A stretch of 64,000 nt of DNA, taken from Mycobacteroides franklinii (GTDB lineage Bacteria > Actinomycetota > Actinomycetes > Mycobacteriales > Mycobacteriaceae). Positions 26,032 through 35,979 of the stretch are shown piece after piece. The notes beneath the pieces are model-generated. The model ran no database searches. It had not been told where the DNA came from and was given only the letters and a program-made list of their open reading frames with translations. How positions within the stretch are numbered: the stretch's first letter is position 1; every line of letters begins with the position of its first letter. The stretch lies in the NCBI RefSeq assembly GCF_002013895.1, contig NZ_MAFQ01000001.1:620001-684000 (forward strand), given 5' to 3'. The position numbers and the translations under genes are program-made.

Positions 26032-27710
26032 CGCAAGTCCGCCTCCTCCGCGCGAACGGCCCACTGCGCGAAGCGCTCTCCGTCTGTGCGTTGGCTGACG
26101 AAGTTGCGCACCACCCGATCGATGTAATCGCCAAGCTCGGTGCTGGTGACCTTGTGCTGACGCAGCTTCCGGCCGAATCCGCTGTCGAGACCCAGGCTTC
26201 CGCCCAGGTGCACCTGGAAGCCTTCGACGCTGTTCCCGTCTCCGTCGTCAACCATCTGACCCTTGAAGCCGATGTCCGCGACCTGCGATCGGGCGCAGGA
26301 GTTCGGGCAGCCGTTGATGTTGATGGTCACCGGAGTGTCGATCTGCGCGTTCAAGTCGTCCAGCCGCTTGTCCAGTTCTGGTACCAGATCCTGTGCGCGC
26401 TTGCGGGTTTCGGTGAACGAGAGCTTGCAGAACTCGATACCGGTGCAGGCCATCAGGTTCTTGCGCCAGTGCGACGGGCGTGAGGGCAGCCCGAGTGCGT
26501 CGAGTCCCTCGGTGAGCTCGCCGATCTTGTCGTCAGGTACGTCGAGGATGATCAGCTTCTGGTACGGCGTAAACCGAACGCGGTCCGATCCGGCCTTCTC
26601 GGCGAGGTCGGCGACCGCCGACAGGATCGTTCCCGACACCCGGCCCGCAATGGGGGCGACGCCGACGGCATTGAGCCCGTTCTTGAGACGCTGCACTCCC
26701 ACGTGATCGATGGGATGCGGCGGCGGCACCAGCGCGGGCCCGTCGATGAGCTTGCGCTTGAGGTACTCGGTCTCGAGAACTTCGCGGAACTTTTCAACCC
26801 CCCAGTCCTTGACCAAGAACTTCAACCGGGCCTTGGCGCGCAGCCGCCGGTAGCCGTAGTCACGGAAGATGCTGACGACGCCTTCCCAAACGTCGGGGAC
26901 CTCGTCCAGGGGCACCCACACGCCCAGGCGTTGGGCCAGCATGGGGTTGGTCGACAGGCCGCCACCCACCCACACGTCCAGGCCGGGGCCGTGCTCGGGG
27001 TGGACGACGCCGATGAACGCGACGTCGTTGATCTCGTGCACGACGTCCTGCAGCCCGGAAATGGCGGTCTTGAACTTCCTGGGAAGGTTCGCGTACTCCT
27101 TCTTCCCGATGTAGCGCCGCACGATCTCGTCGATGGCGGGCGTCGGGTCCAGCACCTCGTCGAGGGATTCGCCGGCCAACGGGGATCCGAGGATCACACG
27201 CGGGCAGTCGCCACACGCCTGGGTGGTGTGCAGACCCACCTCGTCCAGGCGGCGCCAGATCTCCGGCATGTCCTCGACCCGGATCCAGTGGTACTGGACG
27301 TTCTCCCGATCGGAGAGATCGGCGGTGTCCCGCGCGTACTTGGTCGACAGGTCACCCAGGGTGCGCAGAGCGTTGACCGTCAACGCACCACCGTCGGAAC
27401 GGACCCGCAGCATGAAGTGCTCGTCCTCGAGCATGTCGGTGTTCTCGTCACCGGTCCAGCTGCCGTCGTACCCGGGCTTGCGCTGCGTGTACAGACCCCA
27501 CCAGCGGAACCGGCCGCGCAGGTCGGTCTTGTCGATGCTCTCGAAACCCTGCTTGGCGTAGATGGTTTCGATGCGCTCGCGCACATTGAGCGGGTGATCG
27601 TCCTTCTTGGCCTGCTCATTGGGGTTCAGCGGCTCGAGCTCTCCAAGAGCCCATTGCCCTTCACTGCGCTGTTGCTTGGGGCGAGCCGGGCGGGTCTCGC
27701 TGGTTGTCAT
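26028..27710 (-). CDS. sirA: Ferredoxin-dependent sulfite reductase (SirA/NirA)
   Basis: 560 residues from the ATG at 27710, preceded by TAGGAG. Sirohaem/[4Fe-4S] Cys ligands are in ACTGIEFCKLSF and NINGCPNSCARSQ; the two-fold ferrodoxin-like repeat layout of sulfite/nitrite reductases is evident. Reduces sulfite to sulfide with ferredoxin as donor. First protein gene of the reduction operon sirA-cysH-cysD-cysN-chelatase, all coupled or nearly so. A Cys leader peptide lies 104 bases upstream. Confidence 0.96.
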   Translation of the reverse strand: MTTSETRPARPKQQRSEGQWALGELEPLNPNEQAKKDDHPLNVRERIETIYAKQGFESIDKTDLRGRFRWWGLYTQRKPGYDGSWTGDENTDMLEDEHFMLRVRSDGGALTVNALRTLGDLSTKYARDTADLSDRENVQYHWIRVEDMPEIWRRLDEVGLHTTQACGDCPRVILGSPLAGESLDEVLDPTPAIDEIVRRYIGKKEYANLPRKFKTAISGLQDVVHEINDVAFIGVVHPEHGPGLDVWVGGGLSTNPMLAQRLGVWVPLDEVPDVWEGVVSIFRDYGYRRLRAKARLKFLVKDWGVEKFREVLETEYLKRKLIDGPALVPPPHPIDHVGVQRLKNGLNAVGVAPIAGRVSGTILSAVADLAEKAGSDRVRFTPYQKLIILDVPDDKIGELTEGLDALGLPSRPSHWRKNLMACTGIEFCKLSFTETRKRAQDLVPELDKRLDDLNAQIDTPVTININGCPNSCARSQVADIGFKGQMVDDGDGNSVEGFQVHLGGSLGLDSGFGRKLRQHKVTSTELGDYIDRVVRNFVSQRTDGERFAQWAVRAEEADLR

Positions 27711-27814
27711 GGTGCTCCTAACGAAGGCAGGCACAGTCGTGGGCGACACACCGGGGGCTGACCGGAGGCGCAGATCCTCACGACCGTTCGGGTGGCAGAC
27801 GGGGCAGGACTACG

Positions 27815-27898
27815 TCAGTAAGGGAGACAACACGCGCTACAGACACGCTTCAGGTCGATATGCCGCCGCGCGACAAGTGGGACCTGATGTGTGCTCAC
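27815..27898 (-). CDS. Cys-containing leader peptide upstream of sirA (putative attenuator)
   Basis: 27 residues from a GTG at 27898, ending RVCSACCLPY, so three Cys codons lie close to the stop. Seven bases upstream is a -10-like CACAAT, consistent with a leaderless transcript starting at the GTG. The position, 104 bases before sirA, and the Cys run match the leaderless cysteine-responsive attenuators described in mycobacteria. It mirrors the leader before subI, so both import and reduction of sulfate would be tuned by cysteine. Confidence 0.7.
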   Translation of the reverse strand: MSTHQVPLVARRHIDLKRVCSACCLPY

Positions 27899-27905
27899 GT
27901 TGCCA

Positions 27906-27911
27906 ATTGTG
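27906..27911 (-). promoter_or_regulatory. -10-like element for the sirA leader
   Basis: Minus-strand CACAAT ends seven bases before the leader GTG. It differs from TANNNT at the first base, so the call rests mostly on spacing. Confidence 0.4.
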
Positions 27912-27952
27912 CCATGCACAGGCCGGACCCCACGCCACCGGGCAGTAATTCC

Positions 27953-27965
27953 GCTCATTGTGAGC
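27953..27965. promoter_or_regulatory. Inverted repeat between divergent sirA leader and hemW
   Basis: GCTCA-TTG-TGAGC is a perfect 5-bp inverted repeat, about 50 bases upstream of the sirA leader and 80 bases upstream of hemW. It could be a small operator; there is no further support. Confidence 0.25.
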
Positions 27966-28047
27966 AAAACCTCCAATCGGTGTGGGGGATTCCCGCCACC
28001 GCGCGCATTGATTTTTTCTCCCGTCGCGCCTGGCACACACTTGAGCA

Positions 28048-29223
28048 GTGAGACCCGAAACGATAGCCACCCTGCCGCCCCTGGTGCCGGCGGCCGGGCG
28101 TCCGTTCGGGATTTACGTGCATGTGCCGTTCTGTGCCACACGCTGCGGATACTGCGATTTCAACACCTACACCGCGGACGAACTGGGTGACGGGACCTCG
28201 CCGGCGGGCTGGCTGGAGGCATTGCGCGCCGAGCTCGGATTGGCCGCGCAAACCCTGGCCGGCAACCCGCCGGTGCAGACGGTATTCGTCGGTGGCGGCA
28301 CGCCGTCCTTGCTGGGCGGTTCCGGGCTGGCCGAGGTGCTTGCTGCGATTGGCGCCCACTTCACGCTGGCGCCCGGGGCCGAGGTCACCACGGAGGCCAA
28401 TCCCGAATCCACCTCACCCGCCTTCTTCGAAACGATCCGGGCCGCCGGGTACACCCGTGTCTCATTGGGCATGCAGTCGGCGGCCCCGCATGTGCTGGCG
28501 ACGCTGGATCGGGTGCATGCGCCCGGACGGGCAGTGGCGGCCGCGCAGGAAGCGCGCGCGGCAGGTCTGCGGCACGTCAACCTCGACCTCATCTACGGCA
28601 CCCCCGGGGAGACCGACGACGACCTGCGTAGGTCCATCGCGGCCGTGCTCGAGGCCGGGGTTGATCACGTGTCGGCATACGCGCTGGTCGTCGAGGAGGG
28701 CACCGCCCTCGCGCGGCGTGTGCGTCGCGGTGAGCTGCCCAACCCTGACGAGGATGCGCTGGCCGACCGGTATCAGCTGCTGGACGCCGCGTTGTCGGAG
28801 GCGGGACTGGGTTGGTACGAGGTATCCAACTGGGCCCGACCCGGCGGGCAGTGCCGGCACAATCTCGGGTACTGGGCGGGCGGTGACTGGTGGGGTGCCG
28901 GGCCGGGTGCGCACGGACACGTCAACGGTGTGCGGTGGTGGAATGTCAAGCACCCCAACACTTATGCGAAACAGTTGGGGGAGGGGCGGCTACCCGTCGG
29001 CGGGCACGAAATCCTCAGCCCCGTCGAACGGCATACCGAGGACGTGCTGCTGGCGGTGCGGCTCCATACTGGAATTGCGTTGGCGGACTTGACTGTCGAA
29101 GAACGTGGGCGTGTCCCCGCGGTGGTTGACCGTGGGTTGGCGGGGCTGGTGGATGATCGGTTGGTGCTCACCGATCAAGGGCGGTTACTTGCCGACGGTG
29201 TGGTCCGCACCATTCTGGATTGA
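28048..29223 (+). CDS. hemW: Radical SAM protein HemW (coproporphyrinogen dehydrogenase-like)
   Basis: 391 residues from a GTG at 28048. Radical SAM cluster motif CATRCGYCDFNTY (CxxxCxxC, Cys29/33/36), then FVGGGTPSLL and the HemN C-terminal domain. The short N-terminus and the motif fit HemW, a haem chaperone, better than true HemN. Cytosolic. It is transcribed away from the sirA leader and converges on the next gene with a seven-base gap. Confidence 0.92.
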   Translation: MRPETIATLPPLVPAAGRPFGIYVHVPFCATRCGYCDFNTYTADELGDGTSPAGWLEALRAELGLAAQTLAGNPPVQTVFVGGGTPSLLGGSGLAEVLAAIGAHFTLAPGAEVTTEANPESTSPAFFETIRAAGYTRVSLGMQSAAPHVLATLDRVHAPGRAVAAAQEARAAGLRHVNLDLIYGTPGETDDDLRRSIAAVLEAGVDHVSAYALVVEEGTALARRVRRGELPNPDEDALADRYQLLDAALSEAGLGWYEVSNWARPGGQCRHNLGYWAGGDWWGAGPGAHGHVNGVRWWNVKHPNTYAKQLGEGRLPVGGHEILSPVERHTEDVLLAVRLHTGIALADLTVEERGRVPAVVDRGLAGLVDDRLVLTDQGRLLADGVVRTILD

Positions 29224-29230
29224 GTGCCGC

Positions 29231-29608
29231 CTAGGCCGGCCGCAGCTGATCCATGTCGAAAACCCTGGCGTGCAGCACGACCCGATTACGTAGCGCGGCG
29301 CGGACGGCTCGGTGCAGGCCGTCTTCCAGGTAGATGACGCCCTGCCATTTCACGGCATGCGGGAACAAGTCCCCGTAGAAGGTGGAGTCCTCGCTCAGCA
29401 GACGGTCCAATGCGAGCACCGTGGTGGTGGTGACGAGTTCGTCGAGACGAATCTGCCGGGGTGGGATGCGCGACCAGTCCCTGGTCGATAGCCCATGTTC
29501 CGGGTAGGGCTTTCCCTCCCGGACGCCTTTGAATATCACTGCAAATCTGTCCGAATCAGATCCACCGTCTCGGCCGTCATAACACCTGAGGTTAGCGTGA
29601 ACAGCCAT
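29231..29608 (-). CDS. Conserved hypothetical protein (Rv2375-like)
   Basis: 125 residues from the ATG at 29608 ([12 protein letters not shown]); the extended frame is less likely because it enters the hrcA promoter region. Core segments are [20 protein letters not shown] and [20 protein letters not shown], matching the mycobacterial protein that sits beside hrcA. Function unknown. Divergent from hrcA with 65 bases between starts. Confidence 0.75.
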   Translation of the reverse strand: MAVHANLRCYDGRDGGSDSDRFAVIFKGVREGKPYPEHGLSTRDWSRIPPRQIRLDELVTTTTVLALDRLLSEDSTFYGDLFPHAVKWQGVIYLEDGLHRAVRAALRNRVVLHARVFDMDQLRPA

Positions 29609-29636
29609 GGCAGCGGGCCCGGGCAGCCTGGCCCCG

Positions 29637-29642
29637 TAAAAT
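29637..29642 (+). promoter_or_regulatory. Likely -10 element of hrcA
   Basis: TAAAAT fits TANNNT and would give a short leader of about 25 bases before the ATG at 29674. No CIRCE inverted repeat was seen here. Confidence 0.4.
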
Positions 29643-29673
29643 AAGGGCAAAATCACGTGTGAGGGAGGTGACC

Positions 29674-30699
29674 ATGGCCACTGCCGATGACCGACGCTTT
29701 GAGGTGTTGCGCGCCATCGTCGCCGATTACGTCACCACCAAGGAGCCGATTGGCTCCAAGGCCCTGGTCGACAGGCATAGCCTCGGGGTGTCCAGCGCCA
29801 CCGTCCGCAACGATATGGCCGTCCTGGAGGCCGAGGGCTACATCGCCCAGCCCCACACCAGCTCGGGGCGTGTCCCGACGGAAAAGGGTTACCGCGAATT
29901 CGTCAACCGGCTCGAGGACGTCAAGCCGCTTTCGGGCGCCGAACGCAAGGCCATCCTGAACTTCCTGGAGGGCGGCGTCGACCTCGATGACGTGCTGCGC
30001 CGGGCCGTGCGGCTGCTGGCCCAGATGACCCGGCAGGTCGCCGTCGTGCAGTACCCCACGCTGTCCTCGTCCAGCGTGCGCCACCTGGAAGTGGTGTCGC
30101 TGAGCCCGGCCCGGCTGCTCTTGGTGGTCATCACCGACTCCGGGCGGGTCGATCAACGCATCGTCGAGCTGGGCGATGTCCTCCGCGATGACCAGCTGAG
30201 CAGGCTCCGGGTGCTGCTGGGCGCGGCGTTGGACGGCAAGAAGCTGTCGGCGGCCTCGGTGGCCGTCGCGGAGCTCGCGGATCAGTCCGATGACGACCTG
30301 CGCGACCCACTCACACGCGCGGCGACTGTCCTGGTCGAGACGCTCGTCGAACATCATGAGGAACGTCTGCTGCTGGGCGGCACCGCCAACCTGACGCGCA
30401 ACGCCGCGGACTTCGGCGGCCAGCTGCGTACCGTTCTGGAGGCGCTGGAGGAGCAGGTAGTGGTGCTGCGCTTGCTCGCCGCGCAGCAGGAGGCCGGTCG
30501 CGTCACCGTGCACATCGGTCACGAAACCGCCGCTGAGCAGATGATTGGCACCTCCGTCGTCTCCACCCCGTATGGTGCGGGCGGAGCGGTATTCGGCGGC
30601 ATGGGTGTGCTGGGGCCCACACGGATGGACTACCCGGGAACCATCGCGAACGTCGCGGCGGTTGCCATGTATATCGGCGAAGTGCTAGCCAACCGCTAG
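29674..30699 (+). CDS. hrcA: Heat-inducible transcription repressor HrcA
   Basis: 341 residues from the ATG at 29674, preceded by GGGAGGTG; an in-frame GTG further upstream would place this site inside the coding region. N-terminal winged helix [20 protein letters not shown], then [20 protein letters not shown], and a C-terminal HrcA domain with [14 protein letters not shown]. Represses chaperone operons through CIRCE sites elsewhere. First gene of the hrcA-dnaJ2-rsmE set. Confidence 0.96.
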   Translation: MATADDRRFEVLRAIVADYVTTKEPIGSKALVDRHSLGVSSATVRNDMAVLEAEGYIAQPHTSSGRVPTEKGYREFVNRLEDVKPLSGAERKAILNFLEGGVDLDDVLRRAVRLLAQMTRQVAVVQYPTLSSSSVRHLEVVSLSPARLLLVVITDSGRVDQRIVELGDVLRDDQLSRLRVLLGAALDGKKLSAASVAVAELADQSDDDLRDPLTRAATVLVETLVEHHEERLLLGGTANLTRNAADFGGQLRTVLEALEEQVVVLRLLAAQQEAGRVTVHIGHETAAEQMIGTSVVSTPYGAGGAVFGGMGVLGPTRMDYPGTIANVAAVAMYIGEVLANR

Positions 30700-30743
30700 C
30701 AGCATGTGAACTAGACAGATAGCAACGGAACGAGATCAACACA

Positions 30744-31889
30744 GTGGCGCGTGATTACTACGGCATCCTCGGGGTCAGCAAGGGTGCCAGCGACAGCGAG
30801 CTCAAGCGGGCGTACCGCAAGCTCGCCCGCGAGCTGCACCCCGACATCAACCCCGACGAGCAGGCGCAGGCGCGCTTCAAAGAGGTCAGCGTCGCCTACG
30901 AGGTGCTGACCGACCCGGAGAAGCGGCGCATTGTCGACCTCGGCGGCGACCCGCTGGAGAACGGCGGCGGAGGCAACGGGTTCGGCGGCTTCGGTTCGGG
31001 CTTCGGCGGCCTGGGTGATGTCTTCGAAGCATTCTTCGGCGGTTCGGCGGGCGGATCGCGGGGTCCGCGTGGCCGCGTGCAACCCGGGTCCGACTCACTG
31101 CTGCGGATGCGTCTGGACCTGCTGGAATGCGCGACCGGCGTCAGCAAGCAGGTGACCGTCGATACCGCGATTCTGTGTGATGGATGCGCCGGCAAGGGCA
31201 CCCACGGCAACTCGGCGCCCAGCGCCTGTGAGACCTGTGGTGGTCGTGGCGAGGTGCAGACAGTGCAGCGTTCGCTGCTCGGCCAGGTGCTGACATCACG
31301 CCCCTGCCCGACGTGCCAGGGCGCCGGAGAGGTCATCACCGACCCCTGTCACAAGTGCGGTGGCGACGGCCGGGTGCGTGCGCGTCGTGACATCACCGTC
31401 AAGATCCCGGCCGGTGTCGGCGACGGGATGCGGGTGCGGCTGGCGGCTCAGGGTGAGGTCGGTCCCGGTGGTGGACCGGCCGGTGACCTGTACGTCGAGG
31501 TGCACGAGAAGCCGCATGACGTGTTCATCCGTGACGGGGATGACCTGCACTTCACGGTGCGCGTCCCGATGGTCGAGGCGGCGCTGGGCACCAGCGTCTC
31601 GGTCGAGGCCATCATCGACGGAGAAACCGTCGTCAAGATCGAGCCGGGCTCACAGCCGGGTTCGGTGGTGACGATGCGCGGGAAGGGCATGCCGCACCTG
31701 CGTACCGGTGTGCGGGGCAACCTGCACGCCCATCTGGACGTGGTGGTTCCCACGCGGCTGGACTCCAAGGAGCGCGAGCTGTTGAAGGACTTCAGGGCCC
31801 GCAACAAGGAGGGCTCCGAGGTCGTATGGGCCGAGTCCGCGTCCGGCGGCGTGTTCTCGCGGCTGCGCGAGGCCTTCACGGGTCGCTAA
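30744..31889 (+). CDS. dnaJ2: Molecular chaperone DnaJ2
   Basis: 381 residues from a GTG at 30744. J domain with the HPD motif at residues 32-34, a Gly/Phe-rich linker ([18 protein letters not shown]), four CxxCxGxG zinc-binding repeats ([32 protein letters not shown]) and the substrate-binding C-terminal domain. Co-chaperone of DnaK. The rsmE gene follows after three bases. Confidence 0.97.
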   Translation: MARDYYGILGVSKGASDSELKRAYRKLARELHPDINPDEQAQARFKEVSVAYEVLTDPEKRRIVDLGGDPLENGGGGNGFGGFGSGFGGLGDVFEAFFGGSAGGSRGPRGRVQPGSDSLLRMRLDLLECATGVSKQVTVDTAILCDGCAGKGTHGNSAPSACETCGGRGEVQTVQRSLLGQVLTSRPCPTCQGAGEVITDPCHKCGGDGRVRARRDITVKIPAGVGDGMRVRLAAQGEVGPGGGPAGDLYVEVHEKPHDVFIRDGDDLHFTVRVPMVEAALGTSVSVEAIIDGETVVKIEPGSQPGSVVTMRGKGMPHLRTGVRGNLHAHLDVVVPTRLDSKERELLKDFRARNKEGSEVVWAESASGGVFSRLREAFTGR

Positions 31890-31892
31890 TCG

Positions 31893-32681
31893 ATGGCGGC
31901 CGCCACGATCTTCTACGTCGATCGCGTTCCCGCAGCCGGTGAATCGGTGGTGCTCGACGGGGATGAGGGCCATCACGCCACGCGGGTGCTGCGCATGCGG
32001 GCCGGCGAGTCCGTCATGGTGTGCGACGGTGCCGGCGAGGTCGGTGATGGTGTCGTTGGCTCCGTCGATCGCGCAGGCCTGACGATCGAGGTGACCGGAC
32101 GCTGGAGCGTCGATGCGCCGAGCCCCAAAGTGGCTGTGGTGCAAGCACTTCCCAAATCCGATCGCGCCGAGCTGGCGGTCGACCTGGCGGTAGAGGCGGG
32201 AGCCGACGAGGTCATCCCGTGGCAGGCGCAGCGGTGTGTATCGCGCTGGGACGCGCAGAACGACCGGGACAAGGCGGCCAAGGGCCGGCGACGCTGGGAG
32301 GCGGTGGCGCGCGCGGCGTCGCGACAATCCCGTCGGGCCTTTGTGCCGACGGTGCCCGATCTGCACTCGACGGCGCAGCTGGCCGATGTGGTGCGTGCGC
32401 GGACCGCGGACGGGGCCGTCGTGCTGGTGCTTCATGAATCGGCGAGTTCCGGGCTGAGCGCTCTGGGGGAGCGGCTGTCGTCGGCGCCATCGGTGGTGCT
32501 GATCGTGGGTCCCGAGGGCGGCGTCGCGGACGAGGAGCTGGGAGTTTTGGTCGAGGCGGGTGCCGCTGCGGTGCGTCTGGGGCCGACGGTGCTGCGTACG
32601 TCCAGTGCCGCTGCCGTGGCGTTGGGGGCACTCGGGGTACTGACGGATCGGTGGGCCAGCGGCCCGCTGGCGCACCAGTGA
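31893..32681 (+). CDS. rsmE: 16S rRNA m3U1498 methyltransferase RsmE
   Basis: 262 residues. N-terminal PUA-like region (HHATRVLRMRAGESVMVCDG) and a C-terminal SPOUT/trefoil-knot methyltransferase with VVQALPKSDRAELAVDLAVE, LIVGPEGGVADEEL and LGPTVLRTSSAA. Methylates U1498 of 16S rRNA using SAM. Coupled to dnaJ2. Confidence 0.95.
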   Translation: MAAATIFYVDRVPAAGESVVLDGDEGHHATRVLRMRAGESVMVCDGAGEVGDGVVGSVDRAGLTIEVTGRWSVDAPSPKVAVVQALPKSDRAELAVDLAVEAGADEVIPWQAQRCVSRWDAQNDRDKAAKGRRRWEAVARAASRQSRRAFVPTVPDLHSTAQLADVVRARTADGAVVLVLHESASSGLSALGERLSSAPSVVLIVGPEGGVADEELGVLVEAGAAAVRLGPTVLRTSSAAAVALGALGVLTDRWASGPLAHQ

Positions 32682-32765
32682 GCGCTAATCGCGTGGAGGC
32701 TGACGGTTGCCAGCGGTAAACTCAAAGCAACTTCACAACCCAAGAAAGCAGGCGACCTTAACCAC

Positions 32766-33809
32766 GTGACGAGCCGAGAACAAGGTGCCGCTGTGCCGTC
32801 TTCGGATGTACGCAGCAGCGTCGAGATTCCGAACGATCTCATCATGGGCCTGCTGGGTTCTGCTGATGAAAACCTGCGCGAGCTTGAGGACCTGCTGACC
32901 GCGGATGTCCACGCCCGCGGCAACACCATCACCTTCACCGGAGAGCCCGCCGATGTGGCGCTGGCCGAACGGGTGGTCTCCGAGCTGATCGTGATCGCCC
33001 GCCGGGGCCAGCAGCTCACGCCCTCGACGGTGCGGCACACGGCGGCAATGCTCACCGGCGACGACGACGAGTCTCCCGCCGAGGTGCTGAGCCTGGACAT
33101 CCTGTCGCGGCGCGGCAAGACCATTCGCCCCAAGACGCTGAACCAGAAGCGCTATGTGGATGCCATCGACGCCAACACGGTGGTTTTCGGTATCGGCCCG
33201 GCAGGTACCGGCAAGACATACCTGGCGATGGCCAAGGCGGTGAACGCCTTACAGAGCAAGCAGGTCACCCGCATCATCCTGACCCGACCGGCGGTCGAGG
33301 CCGGGGAGCGGCTGGGCTTCCTGCCCGGCACGCTGAGCGAGAAGATCGACCCGTACCTGCGGCCGTTATACGACGCGCTACACGACATGATGGATCCCGA
33401 GCTGATTCCCAAGCTGATGTCGGCCGGGGTCATCGAGGTTGCGCCACTGGCCTATATGCGCGGCCGGACCCTCAACGACGCCTTCATCATTCTCGATGAG
33501 GCGCAGAACACCACGGCCGAGCAGATGAAGATGTTCCTCACCCGGCTGGGATTCGGTTCCAAGATCGTGGTCACCGGTGACGTCACGCAGGTCGACCTGC
33601 CGGGCGGTGCCCGTTCGGGGCTGCGGGCCGCGGTCGACATTCTTGACAACATCGAGGGAATTCATTTCTCGGAGTTGACGAGTGCCGATGTGGTGCGCCA
33701 TCGGCTGGTATCGGAGATCGTGGATGCCTATGCGCGTTTCGAGGATTCAGACCTGACAGGTAACCGCGCGCAGCGGCGCGCATCGGGGAACCGGAGCCGG
33801 CACAGATGA
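32766..33809 (+). CDS. phoH: PhoH-family ATPase/RNA helicase-like protein
   Basis: 347 residues from a GTG at 32766, opening MTSREQG as in the M. tuberculosis PhoH1 protein. P-loop [20 protein letters not shown] and Walker [21 protein letters not shown]. Cytosolic NTPase linked to RNA metabolism. It overlaps ybeY by four bases, a conserved pairing in bacteria. Confidence 0.95.
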   Translation: MTSREQGAAVPSSDVRSSVEIPNDLIMGLLGSADENLRELEDLLTADVHARGNTITFTGEPADVALAERVVSELIVIARRGQQLTPSTVRHTAAMLTGDDDESPAEVLSLDILSRRGKTIRPKTLNQKRYVDAIDANTVVFGIGPAGTGKTYLAMAKAVNALQSKQVTRIILTRPAVEAGERLGFLPGTLSEKIDPYLRPLYDALHDMMDPELIPKLMSAGVIEVAPLAYMRGRTLNDAFIILDEAQNTTAEQMKMFLTRLGFGSKIVVTGDVTQVDLPGGARSGLRAAVDILDNIEGIHFSELTSADVVRHRLVSEIVDAYARFEDSDLTGNRAQRRASGNRSRHR

Positions 33810-34318
33810 GCATTGAGGTCGTCAACGAGTCGGGTGTCGACGTCGCCGAGGGCGAGCTGGTCAGCGTCGCGCGATTCGCCATCGCGGCAATGGATGTCCA
33901 TCCCGCGGCGGAACTTTCGATGATGCTCGTCGACCTCGCGGCGATGGCCGACCTGCACATGCGGTGGATGGACCTGCCCGGCCCCACCGATGTCATGTCG
34001 TTCCCGATGGACGAGCTGGAGCCCGGCGGGCGTCCCGACGCTCCCGAGCCGGGGCCGTCGATGCTGGGGGACATCGTGCTGTGCCCGCAGTTCGCGGCCG
34101 AACAGGCTGAGGCGGCGGGTCATTCGCTGGCACATGAGTTGGCGCTGCTGACCGTGCACGGCGTATTGCACCTACTCGGCTACGACCATGCCGAACCCGA
34201 GGAAGAGCGCGAGATGTTCGCGCTGCAGAACCAGCTGCTGCAGGACTGGTACGAGCAGCAGGCTCAGCTGTACCGCGATAGCCGTCTGCTCGACAAGTCG
34301 CGCAACTTCGACGAGTGA
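33806..34318 (+). CDS. ybeY: Endoribonuclease YbeY
   Basis: 170 residues. Zinc-binding HxxxHxxxxxH motif in [13 protein letters not shown], and [10 protein letters not shown]. Zinc-dependent RNase for 16S rRNA 3' maturation and ribosome quality control. The stop forms a TGATG junction with a ten-codon mini-ORF that precedes the CBS-domain gene. Confidence 0.95.
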   Translation: MSIEVVNESGVDVAEGELVSVARFAIAAMDVHPAAELSMMLVDLAAMADLHMRWMDLPGPTDVMSFPMDELEPGGRPDAPEPGPSMLGDIVLCPQFAAEQAEAAGHSLAHELALLTVHGVLHLLGYDHAEPEEEREMFALQNQLLQDWYEQQAQLYRDSRLLDKSRNFDE

Positions 34319-34350
34319 TGAGCGTCTTGCGCGAAGAACGTAGGGCCTGA
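34318..34350 (+). repeat. Start-codon repeat, short form (copy 1), encoding a ten-residue mini-ORF
   Basis: ATGAGC...TGCGCGAAGAACGT matches the start of the fatty-acyl-AMP ligase gene at 53919 in 21 of its first 24 bases, and both lie at a TGATG junction. Here it makes an [13 protein letters not shown] that stops three bases before the CBS-domain gene. It may couple ybeY to that gene. Confidence 0.6.
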
Positions 34351-34352
34351 GT

Positions 34353-35660
34353 ATGTCTGGCATAGGGCTGCTGCTGGCGGCGATTGCGCTGGTCGGTCTG
34401 GGCGGTGCCTTCGCGGCCATCGATGCCGCCATCAACACGGTGTCCTCGGCGCGTGTCGACGAACTGGTTCGCGAGGAAAGGCCGGGGGCGGTACGCCTTT
34501 CCGTGGTGATCCGGGAGCGCCCGCGCTATGTGAACCTCGTCGTCCTGCTGCGTACCACCTGCGAGATCTTGTCGACGGTGTTTCTGGTCGGGTACCTGAC
34601 CGCACGGATGAGTCTGGGCGCCGCACTGACCATCTCGGCGATCGTCATGGTGGTGACAAGCTTCGTGGCGATTGGCGTCGGCCCACGCACCTTGGGACGC
34701 CAGCACGCGTACTCCATCGCGCTGGGCGCCGCGGTGCCGCTACAGGTGATTTCGGTACTGCTGGGCCCCATTTCGCGGTTGCTCATCCTGCTGGGTAACG
34801 CGGTGACTCCTGGACGTGGTTTCCGCAACGGCCCGTTCGCCTCCGAAATCGAGCTGCGCGAGGTTGTCGACATGGCGCAGCAGCGTGGTGTGGTGGCCGA
34901 TACCGAACGCCGGATGATTCAGTCGGTATTCGAGCTGGGTGACACCCCCGCCCGCGAGGTGATGGTGCCGCGCACCGAGATGGTGTGGATCGAATCCGAC
35001 AAGACAGCCGGTCAAGCCACCTCGCTCGCGGTGCGCAGCGGGCACTCGCGTATTCCGGTGGTCGGGGAGAACGTCGACGATGTCGTCGGTGTGGTCTTCC
35101 TCAAAGACCTTGTGCAGCAGACGTACTACTCGGTGAACGGTGGACGTGACGTCACCGTGGCGCAGGTGATGAGGCCGGCGGTGTTCGTCCCGGACTCCAA
35201 GCCGCTGGACGAGTTGCTGCGTGAGATGCAGCAGGATCGCAAGCACATGGCGCTGCTGGTGGACGAGTACGGCGCCATCGCCGGCTTGGTGACCATCGAG
35301 GATGTGCTGGAGGAGATCGTCGGAGAGATCGCCGACGAATACGACCAGGATGAGGTCGCTCCGGTGGAGGAATTGGGCGACAAGACGTTCCGCGTCTCCG
35401 CCAGGTTGCCGATCGAGGACCTGGGGGAGCTGTACGGCATCGAATTCGACGAGGATCTCGACGTCGAGACGGTGGGCGGACTGCTGGCGCTCGACCTCGG
35501 CCGCGTGCCGCTGCCGGGCGTCAAGGTCGCCTCGCATGGACTTTTGTTGCAGGCTGAGGGTGGTCCGAACACGCGTGGCCGGGTGCGCATCGGGACGATT
35601 CTGGTGCAGCCCGACCCGGATGCGACAGACGACGAGAAAGCGGAGGAAAGAGATGACTGA
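34353..35660 (+). CDS. CNNM/CorC-type membrane protein with CBS domains
   Basis: 435 residues. N-terminal DUF21/CNNM membrane domain (about four helices to residue 150), a CBS pair ([60 protein letters not shown]) and a C-terminal CorC/HlyC domain. Family members are implicated in Mg2+ or other divalent cation transport, and orthologues sit between ybeY and era. No clear ribosome site, so it may depend on the mini-ORF just upstream. Confidence 0.92.
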   Translation: MSGIGLLLAAIALVGLGGAFAAIDAAINTVSSARVDELVREERPGAVRLSVVIRERPRYVNLVVLLRTTCEILSTVFLVGYLTARMSLGAALTISAIVMVVTSFVAIGVGPRTLGRQHAYSIALGAAVPLQVISVLLGPISRLLILLGNAVTPGRGFRNGPFASEIELREVVDMAQQRGVVADTERRMIQSVFELGDTPAREVMVPRTEMVWIESDKTAGQATSLAVRSGHSRIPVVGENVDDVVGVVFLKDLVQQTYYSVNGGRDVTVAQVMRPAVFVPDSKPLDELLREMQQDRKHMALLVDEYGAIAGLVTIEDVLEEIVGEIADEYDQDEVAPVEELGDKTFRVSARLPIEDLGELYGIEFDEDLDVETVGGLLALDLGRVPLPGVKVASHGLLLQAEGGPNTRGRVRIGTILVQPDPDATDDEKAEERDD

Positions 35661-35979
35661 ATTGGACGCGGAAGATAACAAGCTCGTCGTGCTGGCCCGT
35701 GGAGCGATGGGCCGTGCCGAGGCGACGTCGGGCGCTGCGGTGCGCGACGGTGATGGCCGAACCTATGCCGGTGCGCCGGTGACGCTTTCGGTGCTGTCAC
35801 TGACCGCCCTGCAGGCGGCCGTCGCGGCCGCGGTCTCCAGTGGCGCGTTGGCCATCGAGGCAGCCGTACTGGTCGGCGGTTCACATGAAGACCCGGGTAT
35901 CGCCGCCGTGCGGGAACTGTCGCCGACGGCGACCGTCATCGTGACCGATCGCACCGGCGTACCCGCGGGGCAATTGTGA
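35653..35979 (+). CDS. Cytidine-deaminase-like protein lacking zinc ligands
   Basis: 108 residues from the ATG at 35653, overlapping the upstream stop by eight bases. It resembles the small cytidine-deaminase-fold protein found before era in mycobacteria. There is no Cys at all and no HAE or PCxxC motif, so catalytic zinc binding is absent and deaminase activity is unlikely. Overlaps era by four bases. Possibly a structural partner or remnant. Confidence 0.78.
   Translation: MTELDAEDNKLVVLARGAMGRAEATSGAAVRDGDGRTYAGAPVTLSVLSLTALQAAVAAAVSSGALAIEAAVLVGGSHEDPGIAAVRELSPTATVIVTDRTGVPAGQL

Noticed and set aside
29609..29673. CIRCE element before hrcA
   Set aside because: No TTAGCACTC-N9-GAGTGCTAA pattern is present; hrcA seems not to carry a CIRCE site here.
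32682..32765. Promoter of phoH from TAAACT at 32717
   Set aside because: The hexamer fits TANNNT but no -35 lies at a usual distance, so it was not listed as a feature.
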